20,612 bases of DNA from Nitrospirota bacterium (GCA_016195505.1 JACPZN010000011.1:1-20612); one strand, 5' to 3'. Shown: positions 8,251 to 16,293, numbered from the stretch's first letter. The notes: a model not told the origin generated them from the letters alone. Numbers and translations: made by a program.

Positions 8251-8898
8251 CTGCAAATCCTGAAGGACGGCCACGAGCGTGTTCGCTCCGGCCGGCGCCT
8301 CACCCGCGACTTCAGCCGTCAGGTCCGTGCGACGGCGGAAGGACAACATCCCCTGGCGGTCGTCCTCAGTTGCATCGATTCCCGTACCCCCGCCGAGTTG
8401 ATCTTCGACCTGGGCATGGGCGATATCTTCAGCGTGCGCATCGCCGGGAACGTCACGAGCCGGAAGGTGCTGGCCAGCGCGGAGTACGGCTGCGTCGTGG
8501 CAGGGGCGAAGCTGCTCCTGGTCATGGGGCACACCCGGTGCGGCGCTGTCGGTGCCGCCGTCAAGCTCATATGCTCGCCTCGTACGGCTGCCGAAGCCAC
8601 TGGGTGCCAGCATCTTGACCATATCGTAAACGACATCCAGCAATCTGCCGATTCAGCCACTTGCCGGGCGGTCGAAGAGAGATCGACGTCCGAGCAAACA
8701 GCGACCGTCGATGCGGTGGCCCGCCGCAACGTGCTGCGGGTTGTCGAAGAGATCTGTGAGCAGAGCCAGACGCTCGATGGCTTGGTCCAGACGGGGCGGA
8801 TTGCGATTGTCGGCGCGATGTACGATGTCGTGACGGGAGACATCGAGTTTCTGGTAGAGCATGGAATGAATCACCCACGGCCGCAAGAGCCTGCCTAA
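8251..8898 (+). CDS. Beta-class carbonic anhydrase (non-standard start)
   Basis: Beta-carbonic anhydrase interconverts CO2 and bicarbonate using zinc. The zinc-site motifs are complete: Cys-Ile-Asp-Ser-Arg encoded near 8368-8382 and HTRCGAV near 8530-8550, giving the Cys/His/Cys ligands and the Asp-Arg dyad. TGCQHLDHIVNDI and the C-terminal GRIAIVGAMYDVVTG segment are also typical. The frame has homologous-looking sequence from about 8227 (DSLTPEQVLQILKDG), but no ATG, GTG or TTG precedes TTG 8398, and starting there would remove the first zinc Cys. I place the start at CTG 8251, which has GGAGCAGG upstream. The alternative is that this is the C-terminal half of a SulP-CA fusion reached by a +1 shift at the transporter stop, or a frameshifted remnant. 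Identity is secure; how it is translated is not. Confidence 0.85.
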   Translation: MQILKDGHERVRSGRRLTRDFSRQVRATAEGQHPLAVVLSCIDSRTPAELIFDLGMGDIFSVRIAGNVTSRKVLASAEYGCVVAGAKLLLVMGHTRCGAVGAAVKLICSPRTAAEATGCQHLDHIVNDIQQSADSATCRAVEERSTSEQTATVDAVARRNVLRVVEEICEQSQTLDGLVQTGRIAIVGAMYDVVTGDIEFLVEHGMNHPRPQEPA

Positions 8899-9020
8899 CC
8901 GTGTGAGTGGTGCAAGTGGATGGTCGAGGGGAATGGCATTGCGACGATAACGGCAGGGTTCGGTGTACGTAACAAGACGAACGGGATCTCGAAACCTCGG
9001 GAAACGTCCTGGAGGGTTAC

Positions 9021-9371
9021 TTGAGCGAGGCACATGGCCAGTATTCCGGATTGTTGAGGAGAGCCACCGCGGGCGCCATTCTTGGAACAGTCGTAGGAAC
9101 GTTCGAACAGTGGTTCTTCAAACACGATCTCGCACACTTTTTCGCGGCGGTTCTCGCGGGGGCTCTGTACTTGACCACATTGGCTGTGCTCACCGATCGT
9201 TTTCAGCTTGCGGGAGGGAAGACTCTGCTCGGAGCTGTCTCGGGTTTCCTCGCCGCCATCGTGTGGTGGTCTATTGCCGGTCATACCGTGGACGCATTTG
9301 CCGTTGCGGCAGTGTCCGGGATCTGTTTTGGTTCAGTATATGTCTGGTCTGAAGTGCGGAAGAGCCCGTGA
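9021..9371 (+). CDS. Small four-helix membrane protein, unknown function
   Basis: I do not recognise this 116-residue protein. It has four hydrophobic segments, at about residues 15-33, 37-58, 68-87 and 91-110, with short charged loops. It should sit in the inner membrane. Several small-residue GxxxG/AxxxG patterns (GAILGTVVG, AGALY, GAVSGFL) suggest tightly packed helices. The start is TTG 9021, chosen because GGAGGG lies four bases upstream; no in-frame ATG exists near the N-terminus. It follows the carbonic anhydrase by about 120 bases on the same strand and converges with the broken MATE gene after only a few bases. A link to the bicarbonate module is possible from position alone. Confidence 0.65.
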   Translation: MSEAHGQYSGLLRRATAGAILGTVVGTFEQWFFKHDLAHFFAAVLAGALYLTTLAVLTDRFQLAGGKTLLGAVSGFLAAIVWWSIAGHTVDAFAVAAVSGICFGSVYVWSEVRKSP

Positions 9372-9373
9372 GC

Positions 9374-10483
9374 TTATGCAGCCCGGCCTGAAGAGATGTA
9401 TCGTTTTGACGGAGGTCCTGCGTTAGCGAATGACCTGAATCGCCCGCCAGCGCTCTGATTGGTACCGCCAGAGTAACAGCGCCATCCGTACTGTCCAAAA
9501 AAGAAAAAGACGATGCCCATGCCGGCCATGATGCCGCTGGCCAGCCGGTTGGCCTCCCAGTTCTCAAGTTTGGCGCGGGTATATTTCCCGGCTCCAATAC
9601 TCTGTCCCACCATCGTGGCGGCGGCGATGGCGAACCCATAGCCAGGTAAGAAAGACAGTGACTCGATCGACAAGCCGACTTGGTGGGCAGCATATGAGAC
9701 CGTACCATAGAGCAACACAAGTTTCGTGTAGATCAAGATACCGGCCTGCTGGACGATCCGCTCACCGGATACAGGAGCGCCCACCTCCCAGATCGACCGG
9801 ATCATGTCGAGGCGCGGCTTCGGCGACGGTTTCAAGATCGGACGGCAGCGCCATAGCAAATAGACCACCCCCGTTGCTTCGGCGAGGCCGACAGCGACGG
9901 CTGCTCCATTGAGAGCTAGAGCGGGGGCCCCCCATCGTCCATAGATGAGCGGGTACGCAATGAGGATGTGCAATAGGTTGACGACGATCATGGCGTACAT
10001 CGGCGTCCGCGTGTCGCCGGTGGCTTGGAGAATCGACGATAAAACTTGTAGAAGTACGGTAAAGGGAATCACCAAGAAAATGAGCGTTGAATAGGGAAGG
10101 GCCAGTTCGATGACAGTCTGCTCTGCACCCAGCTGCTGCATGACGATGCGGTTGATGGCCATTCCAAGACCCGTCAACAGCAAAGACACAGCGACCGAGA
10201 GCCACAGGAAATGGCGTGCGGCTTCCCCTGCATCCCGATGCCGGCGGGCGCCCCACAGTTGTGCGATGATGACGTTCGTGCCGATGGACAGGCCGGAGAC
10301 CAGTGTGGTTGCCATGAAAGCCAGGAGTTGTCCTAACCCAACTGCCGCAATGGGAATCACCCCCAGTCCACCGACGAGAAAGACAGCAACGATGCCTTCC
10401 GCCCGTTGGAGAAGGCTGCTGACCGTGACAGGGAATGCGAGGGTCAGCACGGAACGTCTGATCTGTGCGACACCGTTGGCCAT
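9374..10483 (-). pseudogene. MATE-family efflux transporter with internal out-of-frame deletion
   Basis: The N-terminal about 340 residues are a normal MATE exporter (multidrug/cation antiporter, inner membrane): LTLAFPVTVSSLLQRAEGIVAVF, a QLWGARRHRDAGEAARHFLWL loop, GDTRTPMYAMIVVNLLHILIAYPLI, and the second-half repeat PVSGERIVQQAGILIYTKLVLLYG. After GIVFFFFGQY (near 9491) the frame turns into a low-hydrophobicity, Ser/Gly-rich tail that runs to 9374. In another frame, starting right at that point, the DNA reads RMALLLWRYQSERWRAIQVIR and then TAA at 9423-9425, which looks like a genuine MATE C-terminus. So the last two or three membrane helices appear to have been deleted and the frame broken. 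I prefer ATG 10483, with AGGA nine bases upstream, over TTG 10513. A working truncated protein is unlikely. Confidence 0.75.
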
Positions 10484-10560
10484 GGAGGCGTATCCTAGCA
10501 GAAGCATGGCCAATACTTGCTAGACAAACTGATCCTTGGTCCGCTAGGGTTTTGTCCATC

Positions 10561-12069
10561 ATGCTCAATTCAGACCAGATTTCTCTCCCCGTCATTACCC
10601 CTCGTCTCTCCAAGTCAAAATTTCTGGCCGGGCTCCAATGTCACAAGCGGGTCTATTTCGAGGTTCATCATCCTGACTGGGCCAGCCCACCGGACCCATC
10701 GACACAGGCCATGCTTGACATGGGCACTGAAATCGGCGAACGAGCCCGAGGCCGGTTTCCCGGCGGCGTGCTTATCGGTGAAACCTATCGCCAGCGGGAA
10801 GCAGCGTTGGCCCATACAGCGTCGGTGCTCTCGGATGCCACGGTTCCGGCGATCTTCGAAGGAGCCTTTCTGTACGACGGAGTGCTCGTCCGGGTGGATA
10901 TTCTCGAACGGGTTCGTGGTATTGAGGGGGAACCTCTTGCTTGGCGGTTGATCGAGGTCAAGTCGTCTTCGCGCGTCAAGACCGTTCATTTGGACGACCT
11001 TGCGATTCAATGGTATGTCCTACAAGGAGCGGGGCTGAACATCACAGCGGCCTGTCTCATGCATCTGAATACGCAGTATGTCTATCGGGGCGACGGACTC
11101 GATCTGGATTCACTTTTCTCGGTGCAGGACGCGACTGATCTGGTTGTTGCCAAAGGACTCGATATCTCGAGCCGCCTGCTGCCTATGCAGCAGGCGGTGT
11201 TGCAAACTGAGCCGCCGCCGGTTGAACCAGGGGCCCATTGCCACACACCCTACGAATGTCCCTACTGGGCCCATTGCACGAGAGAGAAGCCGGCCCGCTG
11301 GATTTATCATTTGCCGGGCCCGTTACGAGGCCTGACCGAGTTGGTCCAGCAGGGCGTGACGACGATCGACGACATCCCAAGTGGGGTCAAACTGTCCGTC
11401 GTGCAGCGCCGTGTGAAGGACAATGTGGAATGGATTTCTCCGAAACTGAAGGAGGCCCTGGCAACCGTTCGATATCCGGTCCATCATTTGGATTTTGAAA
11501 CCATCATGCCAGGGATTCCTTGTTATCCCGATACAAAGCCGTATGAGCCGATACCGGTCCAATGGTCGAATCACATCGAGGATGAACCTGGTCGTTGGCG
11601 ACATCAGGATTTTCTCCACAATGAGGCGAGTGATCCTCGCGAAGCGCTGACGGCGCAGCTTTTGGAGTCCCTTGGCACCGAAGGCAGCATCTGCGTGTAT
11701 TCGCCGTACGAACAGTCGATTCTTGAACGGCTCGCTGAGCGGTATCCATCAATACGCCCGGAGGTTAAGCGGGTTATTTGCCGGCTGTGGGATTTGTTCC
11801 CTGTAATCCGAGACCATTATTATCATCCCGCATTCGGTGGGTCCTATTCGATTAAAGCCGTCCTTCCCGCCGTGGTGCCATCATTGGACTATGGCGATCT
11901 GGCGATACAAGAGGGAGGGGTCGCGGCGCAAGAGTATTACCGGATGGTCTTTAAGGAAACGGATTGGGTCACCAGGGACTCAATCAGGATAGCATTGCTG
12001 GAATACTGTAAGCGAGACACGTTGGCGATGGTGGAGTTGCGACGAGGGCTGGGGGAGAAAGCCGGGTAG
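10561..12069 (+). CDS. DUF2779 protein: RecB/Cas4-like nuclease plus RNase H-like exonuclease
   Basis: The 502-residue protein joins two nuclease-like domains. Residues about 14-245 resemble a Cas4/RecB-type PD-(D/E)XK nuclease. The likely core is Glu100, Asp113 and Glu132-Val-Lys134, with a tyrosine-containing QWYVLQ helix after it. Cys27 and the later trio Cys227, Cys233 and Cys239 are placed like the four ligands of an iron-sulfur cluster. Residues about 305-500 match DUF2779, an RNase H/DEDD-type 3'-5' exonuclease-like fold: Asp311-x-Glu313 in HHLDFETIMPG, SPYEQSILERL as the second motif, RLWDLFPVI, and YCKRDT near the end as the DEDDy Tyr/Asp. A DNA or RNA processing role is inferred; no substrate is known to me. 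The start at ATG 10561 is weakly supported, because an upstream extension is open but unlike the family. It is divergent from the broken MATE gene. Confidence 0.85.
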   Translation: MLNSDQISLPVITPRLSKSKFLAGLQCHKRVYFEVHHPDWASPPDPSTQAMLDMGTEIGERARGRFPGGVLIGETYRQREAALAHTASVLSDATVPAIFEGAFLYDGVLVRVDILERVRGIEGEPLAWRLIEVKSSSRVKTVHLDDLAIQWYVLQGAGLNITAACLMHLNTQYVYRGDGLDLDSLFSVQDATDLVVAKGLDISSRLLPMQQAVLQTEPPPVEPGAHCHTPYECPYWAHCTREKPARWIYHLPGPLRGLTELVQQGVTTIDDIPSGVKLSVVQRRVKDNVEWISPKLKEALATVRYPVHHLDFETIMPGIPCYPDTKPYEPIPVQWSNHIEDEPGRWRHQDFLHNEASDPREALTAQLLESLGTEGSICVYSPYEQSILERLAERYPSIRPEVKRVICRLWDLFPVIRDHYYHPAFGGSYSIKAVLPAVVPSLDYGDLAIQEGGVAAQEYYRMVFKETDWVTRDSIRIALLEYCKRDTLAMVELRRGLGEKAG

Positions 12070-12210
12070 GTTACTGCGCTCTTTGGTCCGCAACCCGTCG
12101 TTCGAATCCCTAAAACGCTGAAGGTTTTTGTCCGTCGTGTATCCCTCACTCAACAATTAAGAATGGACGTCTCTGACAGGTTGAAGAAAAGCATAGCCTG
12201 CGGTTTTAAT

Positions 12211-12238
12211 CCGACGGCCACAATAGTGAGGCCGTCGG
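12211..12238. repeat. 9-bp perfect hairpin downstream of tRNA-Ser
   Basis: CCGACGGCC at 12211-12219 and GGCCGTCGG at 12230-12238 form a perfect GC-rich stem with a 10-base loop. It lies between the 3' end of the DUF2779 gene (plus strand) and the 3' end of tRNA-Ser (minus strand), so it sits where transcripts from both sides should end. Neither orientation has a T-run after the stem, so it is not a classical intrinsic terminator. Confidence 0.5.
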
Positions 12239-12255
12239 CACGAGCGAGCTTAGGT

Positions 12256-12345
<90 letters not shown>

Positions 12346-12504
12346 GACGTGACGGATCATCGATGTGTTCGAATCGTGAGCAGGCGAGGACGACGCGCTC
12401 AACGACTTTGGCGGGAGCTTACCGCGCCAGATAGCGTTTTGCAATGACCAAACCAATGTGTTCCGTATGTTGATTGCATTTCCCAGGAGAGGGGCGGCGA
12501 CGGT

Positions 12505-13278
12505 GTGAACAACGCAAGCCTGAAATTTCAACGGATCATATTCGAGAATCGAGGTAAGCTAAAACCTCTGATCGAGATCGTTTCTGAGGAAGTACATGTA
12601 TGGGGGTTCTTGTTGGATGTCGACGTGACGGAGCTCACTCATGCGGCTCACTATCTGTCGAAAGATGAACAGGAACGGGCCAACCGGTTGGTGTCTGAGC
12701 GGCATCGGCAACAATTCATGGCAGCTCGTGCCGTATTGCGAGAGGTGCTGAGCCGTTACTGTGCGCAGCGTCCACAAGAGTTGGCCATCCAGACGACATC
12801 CGACGGGAAACCGTTCTTAACCGATAGTGCCGCTGTTCGGTTCAATCTGACGCACTCCCATGGCAGAACGCTCATCGCGATTGCGAAGGATCGGGAGGTC
12901 GGTATCGATCTCGAGAAACTTCGTCCCGAAGTCGACGTTGTGGGCCTGGCCAAGCGTTTCTTGTCACGCCAGGATCAGGCATTCATCGAAGCTGGTGACC
13001 CAGAACGACGACATGAGCGGTTTCTGCGAGTCTGGGTGGCGAGGGAGGCAGTCTTCAAAGCCGAGGGCAAGGGGATTACATTTCCCCTTCATCACGATCA
13101 TCTAGCACTATCGAGGGATGAAAGAGAAGGTCGCTTGATCAGGAGCGAAGGTGAATCCAAAGGGACGAACGTGCCCGTTCGATTTCTCCCTCTCGAACCC
13201 GGATGGGTTGGGGCTGTGGCGGCGGAAGGAACAAATTGGGCGGTCATTTATCTAAATGGGAAACGTGAACGTGGATAG
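12505..13278 (+). CDS. 4'-phosphopantetheinyl transferase, Sfp type
   Basis: The enzyme moves the phosphopantetheine arm of coenzyme A onto a serine of an acyl or peptidyl carrier protein, in the cytoplasm. At 257 residues it has the two-lobed Sfp/Gsp/HetI length, not the short AcpS form. Motifs: SxRHRQQFMAARAVLRE in the first lobe, FNLTHSHG (113-120), GIDLEKLR with Mg ligands Asp135 and Glu137, and RVWVAREAVFKAEGKG, where Glu181 and Lys185 are the usual catalytic and binding residues. The common WTxKEA motif has Arg180 in place of Lys. The start is GTG 12505 with GGAGAGGGG about 10 bases upstream; the first 28 residues are not family-like. No carrier protein or synthase gene is nearby, so the partner is unknown. 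The 3' end overlaps the convergent thiI by 27 bases. Confidence 0.9.
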   Translation: MNNASLKFQRIIFENRGKLKPLIEIVSEEVHVWGFLLDVDVTELTHAAHYLSKDEQERANRLVSERHRQQFMAARAVLREVLSRYCAQRPQELAIQTTSDGKPFLTDSAAVRFNLTHSHGRTLIAIAKDREVGIDLEKLRPEVDVVGLAKRFLSRQDQAFIEAGDPERRHERFLRVWVAREAVFKAEGKGITFPLHHDHLALSRDEREGRLIRSEGESKGTNVPVRFLPLEPGWVGAVAAEGTNWAVIYLNGKRERG

Positions 13279-14430
13279 CTCGGCCTTCTCTAATCCCTGC
13301 TTGACCAGACGCGTGATGTCCAACGCGCGTTCAATTTTTCGGAGATCATCAATCCGAGTTTTTGTACTGGGGTGAGGCGGCGTAAAAAGTTTGCAGCAGT
13401 CCTGGTCAGGCTCGATGGACGTGTCGTAGGTCCCGAGGCGGCGCGCCTCATCCATAATCTCGAGTTTGTCCATACCGATCAGGGGTCGCAGAATCGGTAA
13501 TTCTCCCGCTTCTTCGACGACGGACAGGTTTTCAGGAGTCTGGGATGCCACTTGACCCAAGCTATCTCCTGTCACCAAACCCCAGCATTGTTCCTTCCTC
13601 GCCAGTTCTTCCGCAATCCGGAGCATCATCCGCCGATAGAGCACCACTCGAAATGGGGAAGGGGTGTTCAGGACGATCTCTCGCTGAATCTCTCCAAAGG
13701 GGATGACGTAAAGACGCGACTCGTATTGATAGGCCGTAAGGGTCTGTACGAGATCACAAACCTTTTCCTCCGACGCTCGACTGACCAAGGGACGACCGGA
13801 AAAATGGACGAACCTAGCGCGGCAGCCACGTTTGATCATGCGATAGGCAGCTACCGGCGAATCGATCCCACCGGAGATGAGACAGGCGACTTGCCCGCTG
13901 ACTCCCACCGGCATCCCACCGGGGCCCTCAATTTTCTCTGTCGAGTAGTAGGCCTCTTTTGAAAGCAGCTCCACAAAGATCGTGACGGCAGGATTCTTCA
14001 GGCTGACCTTTCTCCCGGTTCCTTTGCAGACTGCCGTGCCGACTTCTCTTTCAACGTCCATTGAGGTCAGCGTCAAACGCTTGTCGGCCCTCTTGGCTGT
14101 TACGCGGAAGGTAGAAAACGGCTTCGGCTGGAGTTCTTCGACGATGGCCGCACTGAGTTTATCTAGGTTCGGGTTGGCCAAATTGAGCGGCACCGCATGG
14201 GCCAGCGAAAAGTTCGCGATGCCACAGACGCGTGCGAGTCGATCTCTGATGACATCAGCGTTGCTGTCTGGCGGAAGAAGAATGCGAATACGGCTGCGGA
14301 GATTCTCAACCCGCTTGATACCAAGGTCTTTGAGCGCCAGTTGGATGTTACGAACCAGGCGTTGCTCAAAGTAGTCGCGGTTGCGACCTTTAAGAGCGAG
14401 TTCGTGGTAATGAACGATGGCGCATTTCAT
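13252..14430 (-). CDS. thiI: tRNA 4-thiouridine synthase ThiI (short form)
   Basis: ThiI adenylates uridine 8 of tRNA and exchanges its oxygen for sulfur; some members also serve thiamine thiazole synthesis. From ATG 14430 the protein has 392 residues. The N-terminal part (CAIVHYHELALKGRN, residues about 3-17) leads into a ferredoxin-like/THUMP domain up to about residue 165. The PP-loop pyrophosphatase motif SGGIDSP is at 186-192, and a Cys pair in DQDCCKLF at about 345-346 matches the conserved acceptor-site Cys. The rhodanese domain of the E. coli protein is absent, as in many bacteria, so sulfur transfer must use another route. I prefer ATG 14430 over TTG 14463, because MKCAIVHYHE is the usual beginning. 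It lies downstream of trxB on the same strand. Confidence 0.94.
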   Translation of the reverse strand: MKCAIVHYHELALKGRNRDYFEQRLVRNIQLALKDLGIKRVENLRSRIRILLPPDSNADVIRDRLARVCGIANFSLAHAVPLNLANPNLDKLSAAIVEELQPKPFSTFRVTAKRADKRLTLTSMDVEREVGTAVCKGTGRKVSLKNPAVTIFVELLSKEAYYSTEKIEGPGGMPVGVSGQVACLISGGIDSPVAAYRMIKRGCRARFVHFSGRPLVSRASEEKVCDLVQTLTAYQYESRLYVIPFGEIQREIVLNTPSPFRVVLYRRMMLRIAEELARKEQCWGLVTGDSLGQVASQTPENLSVVEEAGELPILRPLIGMDKLEIMDEARRLGTYDTSIEPDQDCCKLFTPPHPSTKTRIDDLRKIERALDITRLVKQGLEKAELSTFTFPI

Positions 14431-14525
14431 GACATTCGTCGCTTGTCGTTCGTGAAACGTCAAGCGTATGAAGAAATGTTTTCCGAGTCGTATCTGTCCG
14501 CGAGCGACGCTTCACGAATGATGCT

Positions 14526-15446
14526 TCAGACGCCGATCCCTTCCAAGAAACGCTCGGCGTCGATGGCGGCCATGCAGCCGGAGCCGGCAGCGGTGACAGC
14601 CTGTCGATATCTTGAATCTTGTACGTCGCCGGCTGCGAAGACGCCGGGCACGCTAGTGGCGGTGCCATTCTTTGTGACAAGGTAGCCTTTTGTATCCATC
14701 TCTAGCTGACCGGCGAAGAGTGTGGTGTTGGGTCTGTGGCCAATGGCGACGAAAACACCGGAGCAGGGTATCTCGGACGTATTTCCGGTCACGGTATTCT
14801 TGAGCTTGACGCCTGTGACCACCTCAGTCCCAAGAATGTCTTCCACAACCGTGTTCCAGATGAAGGAGATCTTCTCATTTTTCATTGCCCGATCTTGCAT
14901 AATCTTTGACGCACGGAGTTTGTCTCGGCGGTGGACGATGGAAACCTTCCTGGCAAACTTGGTGAGGAAATTCGCTTCCTCCATGGCGCTGTCGCCACCG
15001 CCGACCACGACCAGTTCCTTCCCCCTGAAAAAAAATCCATCACAGGTGGCGCAGGTCGAGACGCCGTGACCAGTCAGTCGGGATTCATTCTTCAGTCCGA
15101 TTGGAATGGCCGATGCGCCGGTGGCAATGATGATGGTGCGAGCCTCAATCGTTTCTTCGCCATCCACCGTCATCGTGAACGGTCGAGTTGTGAGATCGAT
15201 TGCTGTGACGTCGCCGGTCTTAAAGACAGTGCCGAACCGTTCCGCCTGAGCCCGCATCTCCTTCATCAATTCAGGGCCCATGACGCCCTTGGCAAAGCCA
15301 GGGTAGTTTTCTACTTCCGTTGTCGTGGTGAGCTGGCCGCCGGACTGCCAGCCTTCGATCAGCAAGGGAGACAGATTCGCGCGTGCGCTATAGAGGGCAG
15401 CCGTCAGTCCAGCCGGCCCAGATCCAATGATGACGACGTTGCACAT
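14526..15446 (-). CDS. trxB: Thioredoxin reductase
   Basis: This homodimeric cytoplasmic flavoprotein passes electrons from NADPH to thioredoxin. The 306-residue length is typical. The FAD motif GSGPAGLTAALYSARA is at residues 8-23. The redox-active CATC is at 132-135 and is followed by DGFFF, where many members have DGAFF or DGFFY. The NADPH motif GGGDSAMEEANFL starts at 149 and is followed by VSIVHRRD. The C-terminal FAD contact GVFAAGDVQDSRYRQAVTAAGSGCMAA is intact. The ATG at 15446 has no clear ribosome-binding site. thiI follows about 95 bases downstream in the same direction; both use thiol chemistry, but a functional link is only a guess. Confidence 0.96.
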   Translation of the reverse strand: MCNVVIIGSGPAGLTAALYSARANLSPLLIEGWQSGGQLTTTTEVENYPGFAKGVMGPELMKEMRAQAERFGTVFKTGDVTAIDLTTRPFTMTVDGEETIEARTIIIATGASAIPIGLKNESRLTGHGVSTCATCDGFFFRGKELVVVGGGDSAMEEANFLTKFARKVSIVHRRDKLRASKIMQDRAMKNEKISFIWNTVVEDILGTEVVTGVKLKNTVTGNTSEIPCSGVFVAIGHRPNTTLFAGQLEMDTKGYLVTKNGTATSVPGVFAAGDVQDSRYRQAVTAAGSGCMAAIDAERFLEGIGV

Positions 15447-15487
15447 GCGGGGACTTTACCACAGCGAGGGAAGGAGACGGTAGGAGG

Positions 15488-16064
15488 TTACCCTCGTTTT
15501 GCTGAAATGAGTATGTAGTGCAGTTCGCTCTGCAAGCCCAGTTGTTCAACCCAAGACCAGATGTAGTCCAGATCGAGTGGTGCGCTGGCATTGCCGACAA
15601 TGCCCATGACGTCGTCGAAATCGCGAGGCCGGCCAGCCGATAGCTTGAGCAGAACCAAGTCTTCCGGGGAGCTGACTGATACCTAGGTTCCCTGAATCAC
15701 GATCGACTTTCGTCTGTCCAACGCGTTCTTGTGCAGTGGCGAGGTAGCAAATATTAAATCGAGTGGAAGTCCGGAGCCAACGGGTGTGCGAGCCGTGTGA
15801 CGACATTCTGCGCCATCGGATTCGCCTCATGCCAGTCGGATGCGACAGCGAATCCTTTGGCACGCAGGGGATCAAGATATGAGTGAGATGTGGCGTTGTC
15901 AGTCAGATCAGCAGATCCACGTCATGAGTTGCGCGGGGGCGGCCATAGGCACCTAAGGCCAATGCTCCAATCAAACACTAGGGGAGCGGGGGAGTGGACA
16001 GTGCATCGATGGCTGCGCTCAACACGTCCAGATAGCCGAACTCGTGATCTGCTGATGGGGGCAT
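15488..16064 (-). pseudogene. Nucleotidyltransferase (MNT/AbiEii-like), multiply disrupted
   Basis: No long ORF exists here, but joined minus-strand frames give one coherent protein of about 190 residues. From ATG 16064 it reads MPPSADHEFGYLDVLSAAID, then TAG at 15978-15980, then CLIGALALGAYGRPRATHDVDLLI, with the G-x-x-R-x-T-x-D-x-D motif of small nucleotidyltransferases. A frameshift near 15900-15912 leads to DLTDNATSHSYLDPLRAKGF and SDWHEANPMAQNVVTRLAHP. A second frameshift near 15775-15790 leads to VGSGLPLDLIFATSPLHKNALDRRKS. A TAG at 15683-15685 follows, then SSPEDLVLLKLSAGRPRDFDDV and a TAA at 15488-15490. The order and the LLKLxAGRPRDxxDV motif fit toxin-antitoxin-type nucleotidyltransferases. 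Two stops and two shifts mean it cannot make the full protein. A small ORF lies 31 bases upstream. Confidence 0.75.
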
Positions 16065-16095
16065 GGCTGCCGGCGGTCGGATCGATTGGTGCAGT

Positions 16096-16293
16096 TTACT
16101 GGCTCAAAGGCTCTTGTTCTATACTGAACGATTTCCTAAAGGCTTTCGTCAGGGTAAGTTGTGCGTCAGAAAGCCAGCAGACTTGCAGGATTCCCTCAGC
16201 CGGAGTGGCGGGGTAATCGCTGGGATCGATCTGCGCCGCAGTCACATGCAGTTTACGGAGCCAAATGGGCGGGTCGTCGGGATCAATCGGCAT
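16096..16293 (-). CDS. Small hypothetical protein upstream of the nucleotidyltransferase remnant
   Basis: I do not recognise this 65-residue protein. It begins MPIDPDDPPIWLRKLHVTAAQ and contains SDAQLTLTKAFRKS; it looks soluble, with an acidic Pro-rich start and two short helices. It lies on the same strand and 31 bases upstream of the decayed nucleotidyltransferase, so the two would have formed a small operon, as toxin-antitoxin-like pairs do. No good ribosome-binding site precedes ATG 16293; the frame is open upstream, with ATG 16308 as an alternative. The 3' tail of the cytochrome ORF overlaps it in another frame. It may itself be truncated or dead. Confidence 0.35.
   Translation of the reverse strand: MPIDPDDPPIWLRKLHVTAAQIDPSDYPATPAEGILQVCWLSDAQLTLTKAFRKSFSIEQEPLSQ

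Noticed and set aside
8398..8898. TTG 8398 as the carbonic anhydrase start
   Set aside because: It would drop the Cys-Ile-Asp-Ser-Arg zinc motif and about 50 homologous residues encoded in frame just upstream.
10465..10560. Upstream extension of the DUF2779 protein
   Set aside because: The added residues lie over the divergent MATE promoter region and do not resemble the family N-terminus, which normally begins just before RLSKSKFLAG.
9762..10613. A 283-codon minus-strand open frame over the MATE gene
   Set aside because: It is a shifted-frame shadow of the MATE coding sequence, rich in Arg, His and Gly with no membrane segments, whereas the other frame is clearly MATE.
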